A stretch of 64,000 nt of DNA, taken from an uncultured Bacteroidales bacterium (GTDB lineage Bacteria > Bacteroidota > Bacteroidia > Bacteroidales > P3). Both the position numbers and the translations under genes were made by a program. The stretch covers positions 1-64,000 of the forward strand of contig CAJONE010000004.1 of NCBI GenBank assembly GCA_905235855.1, written 5' to 3'. Numbering within the stretch: position 1 is the first letter of the stretch; every line of letters starts with the position of its first letter. Positions 54,662 through 63,994 of this stretch are shown piece by piece. A model generated the notes under the pieces. That model made no database searches, was not told the origin of the DNA, and saw only the letters and a program-made list of their open reading frames with translations.

Positions 54662-56788
54662 ATGACAAAAATAAGATTATCGACAGCAATAATCAGCTTA
54701 TGCATTCCGCTGCTAACACTGGCCGACGAGGGGATGTGGATTCCGATGCTACTCGGGCGCAACGAAGCCGATATGCAACGAGCCGGCATGCGCATCAGCG
54801 CGAAAGACATCTACGATATCAATAACGCCTGTCTAAAAGATGCCGTGGTGCTCTTCGGTGGCGGCTGCACGGGAGAGTATGTCTCCAGCCAGGGGCTGCT
54901 GCTTACCAACCACCACTGTGGCTATTCGTTCATAGTACGCCACAGCACTGTTGCCAACGACTACCTTACCCACGGCTTTTGGGCGGAGCGTCTCGAGCAG
55001 GAGATACCGTGTCCTGGCTTGAGCGTCACACGGTTGGTAAGAATGGAGGACGTAACCTCACAAGTGCTTGAAGGAGTGAGCGAAAAAGACGATGAGCAAA
55101 CACGCGAATCAAAGATTGAAGAGAATACGGACAGAGTGATAAAGCAGGCCATAAGCGGCACCCACTATAAGGCAGTCATAAAACCATTCTACTATGGAAA
55201 CCAATACTTTATGTATGTCAATGAAGTATTTACCGATGTGAGGCTTGTTGGGGCGCCGCCATCAAACATAGGCAAGTTCGGAGGTGACACCGACAACTGG
55301 ATGTGGCCACGTCACACCGGCGACTTCTCGATGTTTCGTGTCTATGCAGACAAAGACGGCAAACCAGCTGATTTTTCCAAAGACAATATACCATACCGCC
55401 CGCTGAAGCATCTCACCATCTCGCTCAAAGGGGTTGACGAAGGCGACTTTACCTTTGTCTTTGGCTATCCAGGCACAACGAAACGCTACGTGACACACGA
55501 CGAGGTTGATCTGGCAGCCAATGCCGAGAACCCCGTTCGCATAGCAATGCGCGATATAAGACTAAAACACTATAAAAAAGCAATGGAGCAGTCACCCAAG
55601 CAGCGCCTGCGCTATGCCTCAAAAGTAGCGTCTATTGCCAACGGCTGGAAAAAATGGCAGGGCGAAAGCCTCGGAATATCACGACTGAAAGGCGTGGAAC
55701 AGAAAAAAGAGCAGGAAAAGGCGTTTCGCGACTGGGCAAAAAACAATCCTCAATATGCCAAAGTGCTTGACGAGCTGGAACACAGCTACCGTAACCTTAA
55801 GCCTGTCGAATTAGAATGGGTCTACTTCAATGAGGCCTTGATGGCATCGGACTTTATGGTACGCACACATCTGCTGTGGCAAATACAAAACACCACCGAT
55901 TCAGTGAAGGCACAAGAACTCGCCGACAGACTGATTAAGTCGAACGAATCTTACTTTGACGACTTCGAGGAACGCAAAGCCGTGGACAAAGCCATATTTG
56001 TGGAAACCTTCATTGAAATGTGGAAAGCAGGCTACGCCAAATTCTTTACAAAGGGCACTACAACACCAGAAGTGCGCAACGAGCTGAACAAAATATACGA
56101 CAAATCGATTGTCAACAACCGCGAGAAAATCGAGAAACTACTGCGCGAGATAAACCCCAACAAACATAAAACAATCGGAAACGACCCAGCCGTCAATTTG
56201 TTTGCAAGGGGTTACAACTATACCTACAGCAGTGAAAAAAAGGACAAATACTACGAGGCCAAAGAAAACATCAACCGCCTAATGCGCGAATATGTAAAAG
56301 GACAGATGGAGATGTATCCCGACAGCAACTTTTTCCCTGACGCAAACCTGACCCTACGAGTCACCTATGGACATGTGCAGGGCTTCGAACCGACCGATGG
56401 GGTATACTACAAACCCTACTCCACCCTCGACGGAATAATTGAGAAAGAAAATCCCGATATCTACGACTATGTGGTCGAGCCACGACTGAAAGAACTGTGG
56501 CGCACCAAGGACTACGGACGCTACGCTAACGCCAAAGGCGAGATGCCCGTGGGATTCATAGCCACCAACCACACCACCGGCGGCAACTCGGGTAGCCCTG
56601 TACTCAACGCCGACGGGCAACTGGTGGGCATAAACTTTGACCGCTGCTGGGAGGGCACGATGAGCGACCTGCTGTTCGACCCTAACTATTGCCGCAACAT
56701 TTCACTCGACATCCGCTACTGTCTGTTCATTATCGACAAATTTGCTGGTGCACGCCATTTGGTGGACGAGATGAGCATTGCAGATTGA
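54662..56788 (+). CDS. dpp11: S46 dipeptidyl-peptidase, DPP11 type (Asp/Glu-specific)
   Basis: The 708-residue protein has a signal peptide (IISLCIPLLTLADEG), the catalytic His in TNHHCGYS (H85), the GKFGGDTDNWMWPRHTGDF region holding the Asp, and the catalytic Ser in TTGGNSGSPV (S643). Eighteen residues after the Ser is Arg661 in INFDRCWEGTMSD. In P. gingivalis an Arg at this place marks DPP11, which removes dipeptides after Asp or Glu, whereas DPP7 has Gly. The enzyme acts in the periplasm and feeds amino-acid fermentation. It is a separate gene after the AraC regulator, closed by a terminator. Confidence 0.9.
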   Translation: MTKIRLSTAIISLCIPLLTLADEGMWIPMLLGRNEADMQRAGMRISAKDIYDINNACLKDAVVLFGGGCTGEYVSSQGLLLTNHHCGYSFIVRHSTVANDYLTHGFWAERLEQEIPCPGLSVTRLVRMEDVTSQVLEGVSEKDDEQTRESKIEENTDRVIKQAISGTHYKAVIKPFYYGNQYFMYVNEVFTDVRLVGAPPSNIGKFGGDTDNWMWPRHTGDFSMFRVYADKDGKPADFSKDNIPYRPLKHLTISLKGVDEGDFTFVFGYPGTTKRYVTHDEVDLAANAENPVRIAMRDIRLKHYKKAMEQSPKQRLRYASKVASIANGWKKWQGESLGISRLKGVEQKKEQEKAFRDWAKNNPQYAKVLDELEHSYRNLKPVELEWVYFNEALMASDFMVRTHLLWQIQNTTDSVKAQELADRLIKSNESYFDDFEERKAVDKAIFVETFIEMWKAGYAKFFTKGTTTPEVRNELNKIYDKSIVNNREKIEKLLREINPNKHKTIGNDPAVNLFARGYNYTYSSEKKDKYYEAKENINRLMREYVKGQMEMYPDSNFFPDANLTLRVTYGHVQGFEPTDGVYYKPYSTLDGIIEKENPDIYDYVVEPRLKELWRTKDYGRYANAKGEMPVGFIATNHTTGGNSGSPVLNADGQLVGINFDRCWEGTMSDLLFDPNYCRNISLDIRYCLFIIDKFAGARHLVDEMSIAD

Positions 56789-56843
56789 AGCGGACGATTT
56801 AGTGCAGTTTTATCAAACTGATCCCGAACATTTCCCACAAAAC

Positions 56844-56878
56844 AAAGCACGGCTACAATTGCGGCCGTGCTTTATTTG
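56844..56878. terminator. Bidirectional terminator between dpp11 and the rubredoxin-fusion gene
   Basis: AAAGCACGGC pairs perfectly with GCCGTGCTTT over a 10-base loop. T or A runs on either side are short; it serves two convergent genes. Confidence 0.75.
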
Positions 56879-56899
56879 CGTTGAGCGGCAAGGGGACTG

Positions 56900-57526
56900 T
56901 TACGCCTTGCTGAAATCGCTGCTGGGGTGTTTGCACACGGGGCAGATGAAATTCGCGGGCAGTTGGTCGCCCTCGTATACATAGCCACAAACGTCGCAAA
57001 CCCAATGATGCTTAGCCGAAGAGCTGTCGGCCGGTGACACGGCGGCATCTGGCTTCGGTTTGATGTGCTGCTGGTAATAGGCGTAGGTGACGCTTGGAGA
57101 ATCACTGAGTACCTGCGCATCCATCACACGGGCTATGAACATGGTGTGGGAGCCGAGATCGATAGACTTGGTCACAACGCACTGAAAGCAGGCGTTGATA
57201 AACTTGGGTAGACAGAGAAGACCGTTGGCTGTACGGAGTTCTTGCTGACAATGCGCAAACTTATCGATTGTTCGTCCACTTTGGAAGCCGAAATGTTCGA
57301 AAGGTTTCATCGTGGCCTCTTCGCACAAAGGACAAAGGTTGAATTTGGCCGTGCGGATAATCATGTCGTGGGTCAGGTTCTGCTTATTTACACAGATCAT
57401 TAATTGCAATGGGTCACTGGTTAGCTGCTGTGCAACGTTGATTATACAGGCGTTGTCCCTGTCGCCGTGTCGGGCGATGAGCACATAAAGGCCATAGCTG
57501 ATTTTGTGTAATGCGGGTGTATCCAT
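56900..57526 (-). CDS. Flavin reductase-rubredoxin fusion (high-molecular-weight rubredoxin type)
   Basis: The 208-residue protein joins a flavin-reductase-like FMN-binding domain (~1-155: HKISYGLYVLIARHGDRDNA, LTSDPLQLMICVNKQNLTHD) and a rubredoxin (~170-208) with CDVCGYVYEG and CPVCKHP, the four-Cys iron site. Such fusions pass electrons from NADH to oxygen- or NO-reducing flavodiiron proteins in anaerobes. No partner gene is nearby. It follows the Nudix gene by 22 bases on the same strand. Confidence 0.85.
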   Translation of the reverse strand: MDTPALHKISYGLYVLIARHGDRDNACIINVAQQLTSDPLQLMICVNKQNLTHDMIIRTAKFNLCPLCEEATMKPFEHFGFQSGRTIDKFAHCQQELRTANGLLCLPKFINACFQCVVTKSIDLGSHTMFIARVMDAQVLSDSPSVTYAYYQQHIKPKPDAAVSPADSSSAKHHWVCDVCGYVYEGDQLPANFICPVCKHPSSDFSKA

Positions 57527-57548
57527 TTTGAGGTGTTGAAAAGCCGAA

Positions 57549-58028
57549 TCAAAGTTTCAAAGGAATATCGTTGCCATCAAGACGAGCGGATACAAGGTCG
57601 TCACCCCGATAGACAAGCTTTAACGAGAAGAACGGTCTCGCATCGTCCATTATAAGCCGCAAAAATATGCGGTCGCCAGTCCATAACTGCAAATCGAAGA
57701 CTTGCTGCTTGTCAATCCATTGCAGGTCGCCCTCATTGCAGTCGGAAAGGTTGCCGATCCATTGGTCGGACGTAAAGAGATGCATATATTCGCACGGCCA
57801 AATGTCCGATATGAAAGTCACGATTCCACGGTAGCGCCAGCTGATGATTTCAAGGCCGGTCTCCTCTCGCACCTCGCGTAGCATACACTCGTCGGGACTC
57901 TCGTTTTCCTCACACTTGCCGCCCACGCCAATCCATTTGCCCTGCGAGGCATCATGAGCTTTTTTAATGCGGTGCAGCATAAGATATTGCCCGTCACGTT
58001 CGATATAGCATAGCGTTGTCTGTTTCAT
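57549..58028 (-). CDS. Nudix hydrolase, MutT/8-oxo-dGTPase-like
   Basis: The 159-residue protein has a complete Nudix box: GVGGKCEENESPDECMLREV and then REETGLE, matching Gx5Ex7REUxEExGU. The start (LCYIERDGQYLMLHRIKKAH) resembles MutT/MTH1-type enzymes that clean oxidised nucleotides; other Nudix substrates are possible. Its ATG overlaps the stop of the C10 protease gene (ATGA). Confidence 0.85.
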   Translation of the reverse strand: MKQTTLCYIERDGQYLMLHRIKKAHDASQGKWIGVGGKCEENESPDECMLREVREETGLEIISWRYRGIVTFISDIWPCEYMHLFTSDQWIGNLSDCNEGDLQWIDKQQVFDLQLWTGDRIFLRLIMDDARPFFSLKLVYRGDDLVSARLDGNDIPLKL

Positions 58029-59473
58029 TTCAGTACGGTGAACTTGGCCGTGTGGCCGTCGATAGTGCAGAAATAGATACCTGCCGGATAGTCTGACACA
58101 TCTATTGCAATGTCGCCTCCAATCAACTGCTCGCGCAATGTCTGCCCCGTAGCCGAGCGAATACAGACCTTTGAAGCCTGTCCGCTGGGCAGGGCGGATA
58201 TATGGATTGTTGATGTTGCGGGATTAGGATAAATCTTGAACGGCGTATTTATACCGCTGAACGGGTAATCTATATTTTCGGGGTCACGTTCCGGGGCTGG
58301 CTGTATGCCGACAATTGCCACATGCATTGAGGTAAAACGGTAGTTGAAGACAAACAACTGGTTGTTGTAGAGGTCGAACCATCCGTCGCCTCCGCTACCC
58401 CAGCCCCAGTTGACGTGGACAAAGCCGTCGGTCTCGTCGTAACCGTCTATAACAAAGGCATGGCCGGCATCCACCCCTGTGCTGGTGTTGTCGTAGCCAC
58501 AATATAAAACGGGCCTGCCGGCACGGATTTCATTACTTATGATGTCTATCCATTCATCGTCGCCGTATTCCGCACGATACAAGTACCGTACAGTTGTGTC
58601 GTATTTGAAATGATTTACCAGTGCTCTTCGGCAAAAACTTCCTACATTCGACATCCCGACGCCGCTACTGCCCGAAGTGTATTGCATCCATACGCTGACA
58701 CCCGCATGGTAACAAAGTGTGGCGGTGGCCTCTACCATACCGGTGGGACTGTAGAAGTATAGCATGTCGGGCATACTGTCGAAATTATAGTTAACTTCGC
58801 TAAAATCCATGGTTATACGGTCCATACATGCTCCACACATGTAAGATGTCGAACCTTGACCCTGTGCCGGATGTTTCCAATAGCGCAGTATTTGCGACAA
58901 AGCAGTGGCCACACAGCCTACCGGTGCGGTATTGCCGTCGATTACGGGGCAGTATTTGTTGTAAGGCCAACTTTGATTCCATGTGGTTGTGAGCAGGTAG
59001 TCTGGCTCGTCCTTGGCGGGTGAACCCTTATAGTCTGGCGACAATAATTCGCCCCACTGCTTAACAACCGCCTCTGATGCAGTGAGGCTATTGTTTTGCC
59101 CATAGGCTATCTCGTCGCCCCGCATCACAAGCCAACTGTCAAATGCTGGCGAATAGCCGCTGCCGTTGCACCCTGTCAGTGAGTTCTTTCGCGAATAGGC
59201 CAGAATCGGGCTTACACAATTGTCGCCAGCAACAACCACAAAACCTTGATTCTCCAATCCGTCCGCATCCATCATAGAGAAAAGGTATATGACTGGTATG
59301 TGCAAGTTCTCGTTGTCAATGGTTCTTGCCAAAACCGGAATTCCCTTGATGTTATGGATACATGCAAAACGCATCGCCACCGTCCGGGCCTCGACACTGT
59401 CTACGATTCTCGCCCATGCAGTGCCTATCGATAGGCCTATCAGAACAAATAAAACAAAACTACGCTTTTGCAT
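58025..59473 (-). CDS. C10 (streptopain-like) cysteine protease with T9SS sorting domain
   Basis: I use ATG 59473 (MQKRSFVLFVLIGLSIGTAW), which supplies the signal peptide and overlaps the end of the efflux pump gene; the track's start is 40 codons earlier. The 482-residue protein has an N-terminal propeptide (~20-150), the catalytic Cys in APVGCVATALSQILRYW, the catalytic His in DAGHAFVIDGYD and VNWGWGSGGDGWFDLY, as in streptopain and PrtT. The C-terminal ~75 residues are a type-A sorting domain (FKIYPNPATSTIHISAL to AKFTVLK). It would be secreted through T9SS and bound at the surface. Its placement behind a metal pump looks incidental. Confidence 0.9.
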   Translation of the reverse strand: MQKRSFVLFVLIGLSIGTAWARIVDSVEARTVAMRFACIHNIKGIPVLARTIDNENLHIPVIYLFSMMDADGLENQGFVVVAGDNCVSPILAYSRKNSLTGCNGSGYSPAFDSWLVMRGDEIAYGQNNSLTASEAVVKQWGELLSPDYKGSPAKDEPDYLLTTTWNQSWPYNKYCPVIDGNTAPVGCVATALSQILRYWKHPAQGQGSTSYMCGACMDRITMDFSEVNYNFDSMPDMLYFYSPTGMVEATATLCYHAGVSVWMQYTSGSSGVGMSNVGSFCRRALVNHFKYDTTVRYLYRAEYGDDEWIDIISNEIRAGRPVLYCGYDNTSTGVDAGHAFVIDGYDETDGFVHVNWGWGSGGDGWFDLYNNQLFVFNYRFTSMHVAIVGIQPAPERDPENIDYPFSGINTPFKIYPNPATSTIHISALPSGQASKVCIRSATGQTLREQLIGGDIAIDVSDYPAGIYFCTIDGHTAKFTVLK

Positions 59474-62400
59474 CTTTATGCAGTTTTTTATTGGCATACC
59501 ATATATAAACGGTTGGCACCACAAAAATATTGAGCAAAGTGGATGTAAAAAGTCCACCGAGTACAACAATTGCCATTGGAGCTTGAATTTCATTGCCAGC
59601 TTTCGATGCCGACAGTATCATGGGTATAAGCGACAACGCCGTGGTCAAGGCGGTCATTATAATGGGGTTAAGCCTGTCGAGCGACCCTTGCCGCACAACT
59701 TTCACAACGTCCGTCAGCGAATGCAAACCATCGCACGCCAACTGCTGGTACTTGGCTATCAACAATATTCCGTTTCGGGTTGCGATGCCAAAAAGTGTTA
59801 TGAACCCTATTATGGCAGGTATGCTCATAAGGTTTGACGTAAGTTTTACGGCCACGACTCCGCCTATAAGTGCCAGTGGCAAGTTGAGAAGCACAATCAA
59901 CGAGAGTGTGAAGTTGCGAAACTCGGTGTAGAGCAACAGGTAAATGACAGCCAGGCACAGCACAAACACCAGTGCCAGAGTGCGCGAGGCGGTTTTGGCA
60001 GTCTCAAACTGACCTCCATACTCGACACGATAGCCTTCCGGCAGCGTCACCTGTTTGTCTATCGCCCTTTTTATGTCGTCGACAACACTCATAGCATCGC
60101 GTCCGCTCACGTTGGCCGATACAACTAGTTTGCGCTGCACATTCTCGCGCGAGATGCTATTCGGTCCCCCGCACGACACCACGTCGCACACCTCGGACAG
60201 CGGCACTGCCACCATGGAGGACGCTGTGCCGGAAACAATCAAGGCATCTCTCACATCGTCGATTGTAGGGCAGTCGCTTGCACTGTTGAGTTTTACCACA
60301 AGATCGTAAGCGCGCGTTCCCTCATGGATTTCGCACAGTTTTTCGCCTCCAAAAGCAAGTTCGACAAAATGGTTGAACTCTTCAACAGTTATGCCGTATT
60401 GGGCCAATTTGTCACGGTCGGGACGCAACTGCAATTGTGGAACCTCTGTCTGCTGTTCGACGTTGACATCAACCAATCCCTCGATATCAACTGTGGCGGC
60501 CTTTATGCGGTTGCCAAGCATATAGAGCTGGCCGAGGTCGTTGCCAAACAACTTGATGGCAATAGCTGCTTGTGTGCCGCTGACCATGTGCTCAATACGA
60601 TGACCGAGTGGCTGCCCGATACTCACCGCTATGCCCGGCACGACAGCCAAACGCTCACGCACATCTTCCATAAAAGCTTCTTTCGAACGGTGCCGCAGCT
60701 CGAAATTGACATCTATCTCGGCTCCGTTGGTGGCCTGCGAGTGCTCGTCGAGCTCGCCGCGTCCAGTACGCCGCGACGTAGAGGTGATTTCAGGAATATC
60801 GAGCAGTTGCCGCTCAATAAGGTTGCCTATGGCGTTGCTCTCCTCAAGCGAAATGCCTGGCTTTGCAACCGCTGCTATAGTGAGCGACCCTTCGTTGAAT
60901 TCCGGCAGAAATCCCCGCCCCATTGTAAACAATAGCGCCACCGAAACCACAAGCAGGACGCCCGTGGTTGAGACCACAACGGTTTTGTGTCGCAAAGCGG
61001 TGTCAAGCATACGGCTGTAGACAGAGCTCATCCTGCGGCTGATCCAACTCTCTCGGTCGTTTCTCGAAAGATATCGGTCGGACGATAGAAGCATTTTGCA
61101 CAGCAGCGGCGTTATGGTCATTGCCACCACAAGCGACATGAATAATGCAGTAAGATAGGCCACTCCGAGCGGTTTAAGCATACGCCCCTCCAGCCCCGTT
61201 AAGAAAAACAGAGGTACAAAAGTTATCATTATGATAAACGTCGCGTGAATGATCGAACTGCGGATTTCGGACGATCCTCTGAACACAACGTCGTAAGACG
61301 ACAGACGTTCGTTTTCAGGCAGACTGTGGTTTTGCCGCAATCGCTTATAGACATTCTCCACGTCGATTATCGCATCGTCGACGAGCGACCCTATCGCAAT
61401 ACACATACCACCCAATGTCATCGTGTTTATTTCAAGCCCCATGAGGTGTATGCTCAGAATCGTTGCAAGCAACGAAATCGGTATAGCCACAATAGAGATG
61501 AGCGTTGTGCGGATACTGCCGAGAAACAGAAAAAGAACTACAACCACAAACACAGCTCCCTCAATCAGAGATCGTCCCACATTGCCCACCGACGACGAAA
61601 TGAAGTCGGCCTGCCGGAATATGTGAGTGTTCATCTTAACGTCTGGCGGAAAACTTTTCTCAATGTTGGCAAGGTTGCGTTCAATGGCCTCGGTCACCTT
61701 CAGCGTGTTGATGTTCGGCTGTTTCGATACAGACAGTATGATAGCTGGCGAAGCGTTTGCCGAGGCATAGCCCTGCTTTATGGCGTTGCCCACCCTCACC
61801 TCGGCCACGTCGTATAGTCTTACTCCATCTTTGACGAGACTTTTGCCAAGTTCCTCCGTATCGAATGTGCGCACCATTCCACGCAGCGAGTATTCGTTGC
61901 CATAGTCGCGCACAACTCCGCCAGTGGAATTGTTTCCCAGCGACTTGCCCACCTCCTCAACCTCACCCATAGTCACTCCGTATGCAGCCATACGTGCAGG
62001 ATCGGCCACTATCTGATATTGCTTGTATTCTCCGCCGATAATCGTCACCTGCGACACTCCGCCGGTTGCCAATATCGCCGGTTTTACAACCCATTCGGCC
62101 AAGGTCCGGAGATCCTGCATTGTCGTGTGTACACTATCGGACGATGAACTCTGAATACTGTCGTGCTTTTGCTGTAGACTGACAAACAGAATTTCACCCA
62201 TCACACTGCTTTGGGGAGCCATAATAGGTGTCACGTCGGGCGGCAGCTGGCCTCCGAGGGTGGTGAGTTTCTCACTCACAATCTGGCGTGCCTTGAACTG
62301 GTCCATACCCCAGTCGAACTCAACAAATACAAACGAGCTTCCCTGCATTGAAGTGGAACGCACACGACGCACGTTTGTGGCTCCATTTACAGCGGTCTCT

Positions 62401-62606
62401 ATGGGGAATGTGACCATTCGCTCCACCTCCTCCGGCGCCATCCCGTGTGCATCGGTCATCACGACAACGGTCGGTGCCGTAAGGTCGGGAAACACGTCAA
62501 TGTCGGTGTTTCTCCCTGCCCAAATGCCGGCCACAATGAGCAGCACCGCCGCCAGAAGTATGAAAAGCTTGTTGTCTAAACTGAATTTTATAATTTTGTT
62601 TAACAT
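59460..62606 (-). CDS. Heavy-metal RND efflux pump, CusA/CzcA type
   Basis: I start at ATG 62606 (MLNKIIKFSLDNKLFIL), the normal RND beginning; the track's extra 49 residues overlap the end of the adaptor gene. The 1048-residue protein has the duplicated RND layout with 12 helices, VFPDLTAPTVVVMTDAHGMA and the TM4 acidic segment (GGMCIAIGSLVDDAIIDVEN). It pumps metal ions from the periplasm to outside with proton exchange. The usual periplasmic adaptor precedes it by 79 bases; the TolC-like channel gene is not visible and may lie beyond the window. Confidence 0.92.
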   Translation of the reverse strand: MLNKIIKFSLDNKLFILLAAVLLIVAGIWAGRNTDIDVFPDLTAPTVVVMTDAHGMAPEEVERMVTFPIETAVNGATNVRRVRSTSMQGSSFVFVEFDWGMDQFKARQIVSEKLTTLGGQLPPDVTPIMAPQSSVMGEILFVSLQQKHDSIQSSSSDSVHTTMQDLRTLAEWVVKPAILATGGVSQVTIIGGEYKQYQIVADPARMAAYGVTMGEVEEVGKSLGNNSTGGVVRDYGNEYSLRGMVRTFDTEELGKSLVKDGVRLYDVAEVRVGNAIKQGYASANASPAIILSVSKQPNINTLKVTEAIERNLANIEKSFPPDVKMNTHIFRQADFISSSVGNVGRSLIEGAVFVVVVLFLFLGSIRTTLISIVAIPISLLATILSIHLMGLEINTMTLGGMCIAIGSLVDDAIIDVENVYKRLRQNHSLPENERLSSYDVVFRGSSEIRSSIIHATFIIMITFVPLFFLTGLEGRMLKPLGVAYLTALFMSLVVAMTITPLLCKMLLSSDRYLSRNDRESWISRRMSSVYSRMLDTALRHKTVVVSTTGVLLVVSVALLFTMGRGFLPEFNEGSLTIAAVAKPGISLEESNAIGNLIERQLLDIPEITSTSRRTGRGELDEHSQATNGAEIDVNFELRHRSKEAFMEDVRERLAVVPGIAVSIGQPLGHRIEHMVSGTQAAIAIKLFGNDLGQLYMLGNRIKAATVDIEGLVDVNVEQQTEVPQLQLRPDRDKLAQYGITVEEFNHFVELAFGGEKLCEIHEGTRAYDLVVKLNSASDCPTIDDVRDALIVSGTASSMVAVPLSEVCDVVSCGGPNSISRENVQRKLVVSANVSGRDAMSVVDDIKRAIDKQVTLPEGYRVEYGGQFETAKTASRTLALVFVLCLAVIYLLLYTEFRNFTLSLIVLLNLPLALIGGVVAVKLTSNLMSIPAIIGFITLFGIATRNGILLIAKYQQLACDGLHSLTDVVKVVRQGSLDRLNPIIMTALTTALSLIPMILSASKAGNEIQAPMAIVVLGGLFTSTLLNIFVVPTVYIWYANKKLHKDAKA

Positions 62607-62685
62607 CCTGTCTGGTGATTGAAAATTTAAAAAAGTTGTTGTGACAAGTACACGCAACGCGCCTGAACTTTCAGGTACTCTGGCT

Positions 62686-63909
62686 TCAATGCACATGTCC
62701 GGCGTGAGGGTCAAGGGCGGCAGCTCCTTGCGCCAGCTTAACCCAATAAGCACCCTTAGTCACCACAGTTTCGCCTGGATTCAGCCCCGATGTCACAACC
62801 GTACGTCGTCCGTCGCTTCCGCCAATGCACACAAAACGCTTCTCATAGATATCGGTTGCAACCTGTACAAAGACAAACATGTTACCCATTTCCTCGACCA
62901 AGCCACTGTTGTCTATTACGATGGCTTCTTGCATTTCCTCGGTAATAATGTATATCCTGACAAAATTCCCCGCTATCAAAGATTCTCTGTTTCTTACACG
63001 GAAAGTGACTGGAATCAGCGCGTTGCCAGCATCTGTAGATTTGCCATAGCTCACGAAACTTCCGTTCAATTCCTCCAGCGAATAGACGCAACCATCGGGC
63101 ATCTCCACATTGGCTCCTTTAATATACCTCAGACTTGTATAGTAGCGCGGCGAAAGCTCGGCGCGCAGATACAAGTCTTTGTTTTGCGAAATTGTCACCA
63201 CTGCTTGCCCTGACTCTACATAGCCGCCGTTTTGCACATTGATGTTTTTCACATATCCACTCATCGGTGCGGTGACAACAGATCCAACTGGTGAAAAATT
63301 TCTTTTCAGGTTGTCGTAAGCGATTTTGGTCCTTTCGTAGGCGGCACGACTTTTTTCCAAATCCGCCTGCGACACGATGCCGCGCTCTGACAGGTCTCTC
63401 TTTCGTTCATATTCGGATTTTGCAACGTTATAGTCCGACTCGGCTTCCTGATATAGTACCGACATATTTCCATCGGCCAAGCCGCTGCTTTCAATGCTAA
63501 ACAGGCGTTGGCCTTTTTTCACCAACGCACCCTCCACAACGTCGCTGCCAGCGAAACGCACAACTCCCGATGCCCGGCTGACAACAACTTGTTCGTCGCC
63601 CGAAGAAGATACAACCTGCGCACTGGCTTTAATCACACATCCAAACTTTTCGGATTTCACTTCGCCCACGGAAAAATCAACAGCATCTCTCTGCTCTTGG
63701 GTGAATTTCACGCAGTTGGCTGGAATATTATGATGATGTTCATGTTCATCGTGGTTATGCTCCTCATCGTGAGCGTGGCTATGGTTTGCCCCGTGCTCGT
63801 GTTCATGGTTGTGTTCATGGTCGTGGTGATGATGGCAACCTGTCGCCACACCAAGTGCCAACGAAACCATAAATACTAAAAATATTTGTCTTCTGTATTT
63901 TGTTTTCAT
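62686..63909 (-). CDS. His-rich lipoprotein adaptor of the metal RND pump (CusB/CzcB type)
   Basis: The 407-residue protein has a lipoprotein signal ending in GVATGC, immediately followed by a ~40-residue stretch that is about half histidine (HHHHDHEHNHEHEHGANHS onward) with many Asp/Glu, and a short His tail (DPHAGHVH). The rest is a membrane-fusion protein: barrel-sandwich halves, a coiled-coil hairpin (YQEAESDYNVAKSEYERKRD) and a beta-barrel. It links the pump to an outer-membrane channel. The His-rich part suggests binding of zinc, nickel, cobalt or copper at the membrane surface; the metal cannot be read. Confidence 0.9.
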   Translation of the reverse strand: MKTKYRRQIFLVFMVSLALGVATGCHHHHDHEHNHEHEHGANHSHAHDEEHNHDEHEHHHNIPANCVKFTQEQRDAVDFSVGEVKSEKFGCVIKASAQVVSSSGDEQVVVSRASGVVRFAGSDVVEGALVKKGQRLFSIESSGLADGNMSVLYQEAESDYNVAKSEYERKRDLSERGIVSQADLEKSRAAYERTKIAYDNLKRNFSPVGSVVTAPMSGYVKNINVQNGGYVESGQAVVTISQNKDLYLRAELSPRYYTSLRYIKGANVEMPDGCVYSLEELNGSFVSYGKSTDAGNALIPVTFRVRNRESLIAGNFVRIYIITEEMQEAIVIDNSGLVEEMGNMFVFVQVATDIYEKRFVCIGGSDGRRTVVTSGLNPGETVVTKGAYWVKLAQGAAALDPHAGHVH

Positions 63910-63972
63910 ATAAACCGTTGTCTGTTGTTTAATGCCACGCGAAACATCATCGTTTCGCAGACACTCTAAACG

Positions 63973-63994
63973 TGCAACACCTGCAGGTGTTGCA
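63973..63994. promoter_or_regulatory. 22-bp perfect palindrome upstream of the metal-efflux genes
   Basis: TGCAACACCTG is followed directly by its exact complement, with no spacer. It lies 64 bases upstream of the adaptor start, where a dimeric metal-responsive regulator would bind. The window ends 6 bases later, so further context is missing; it could also be part of a repeat family or the end of another element. Confidence 0.5.
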
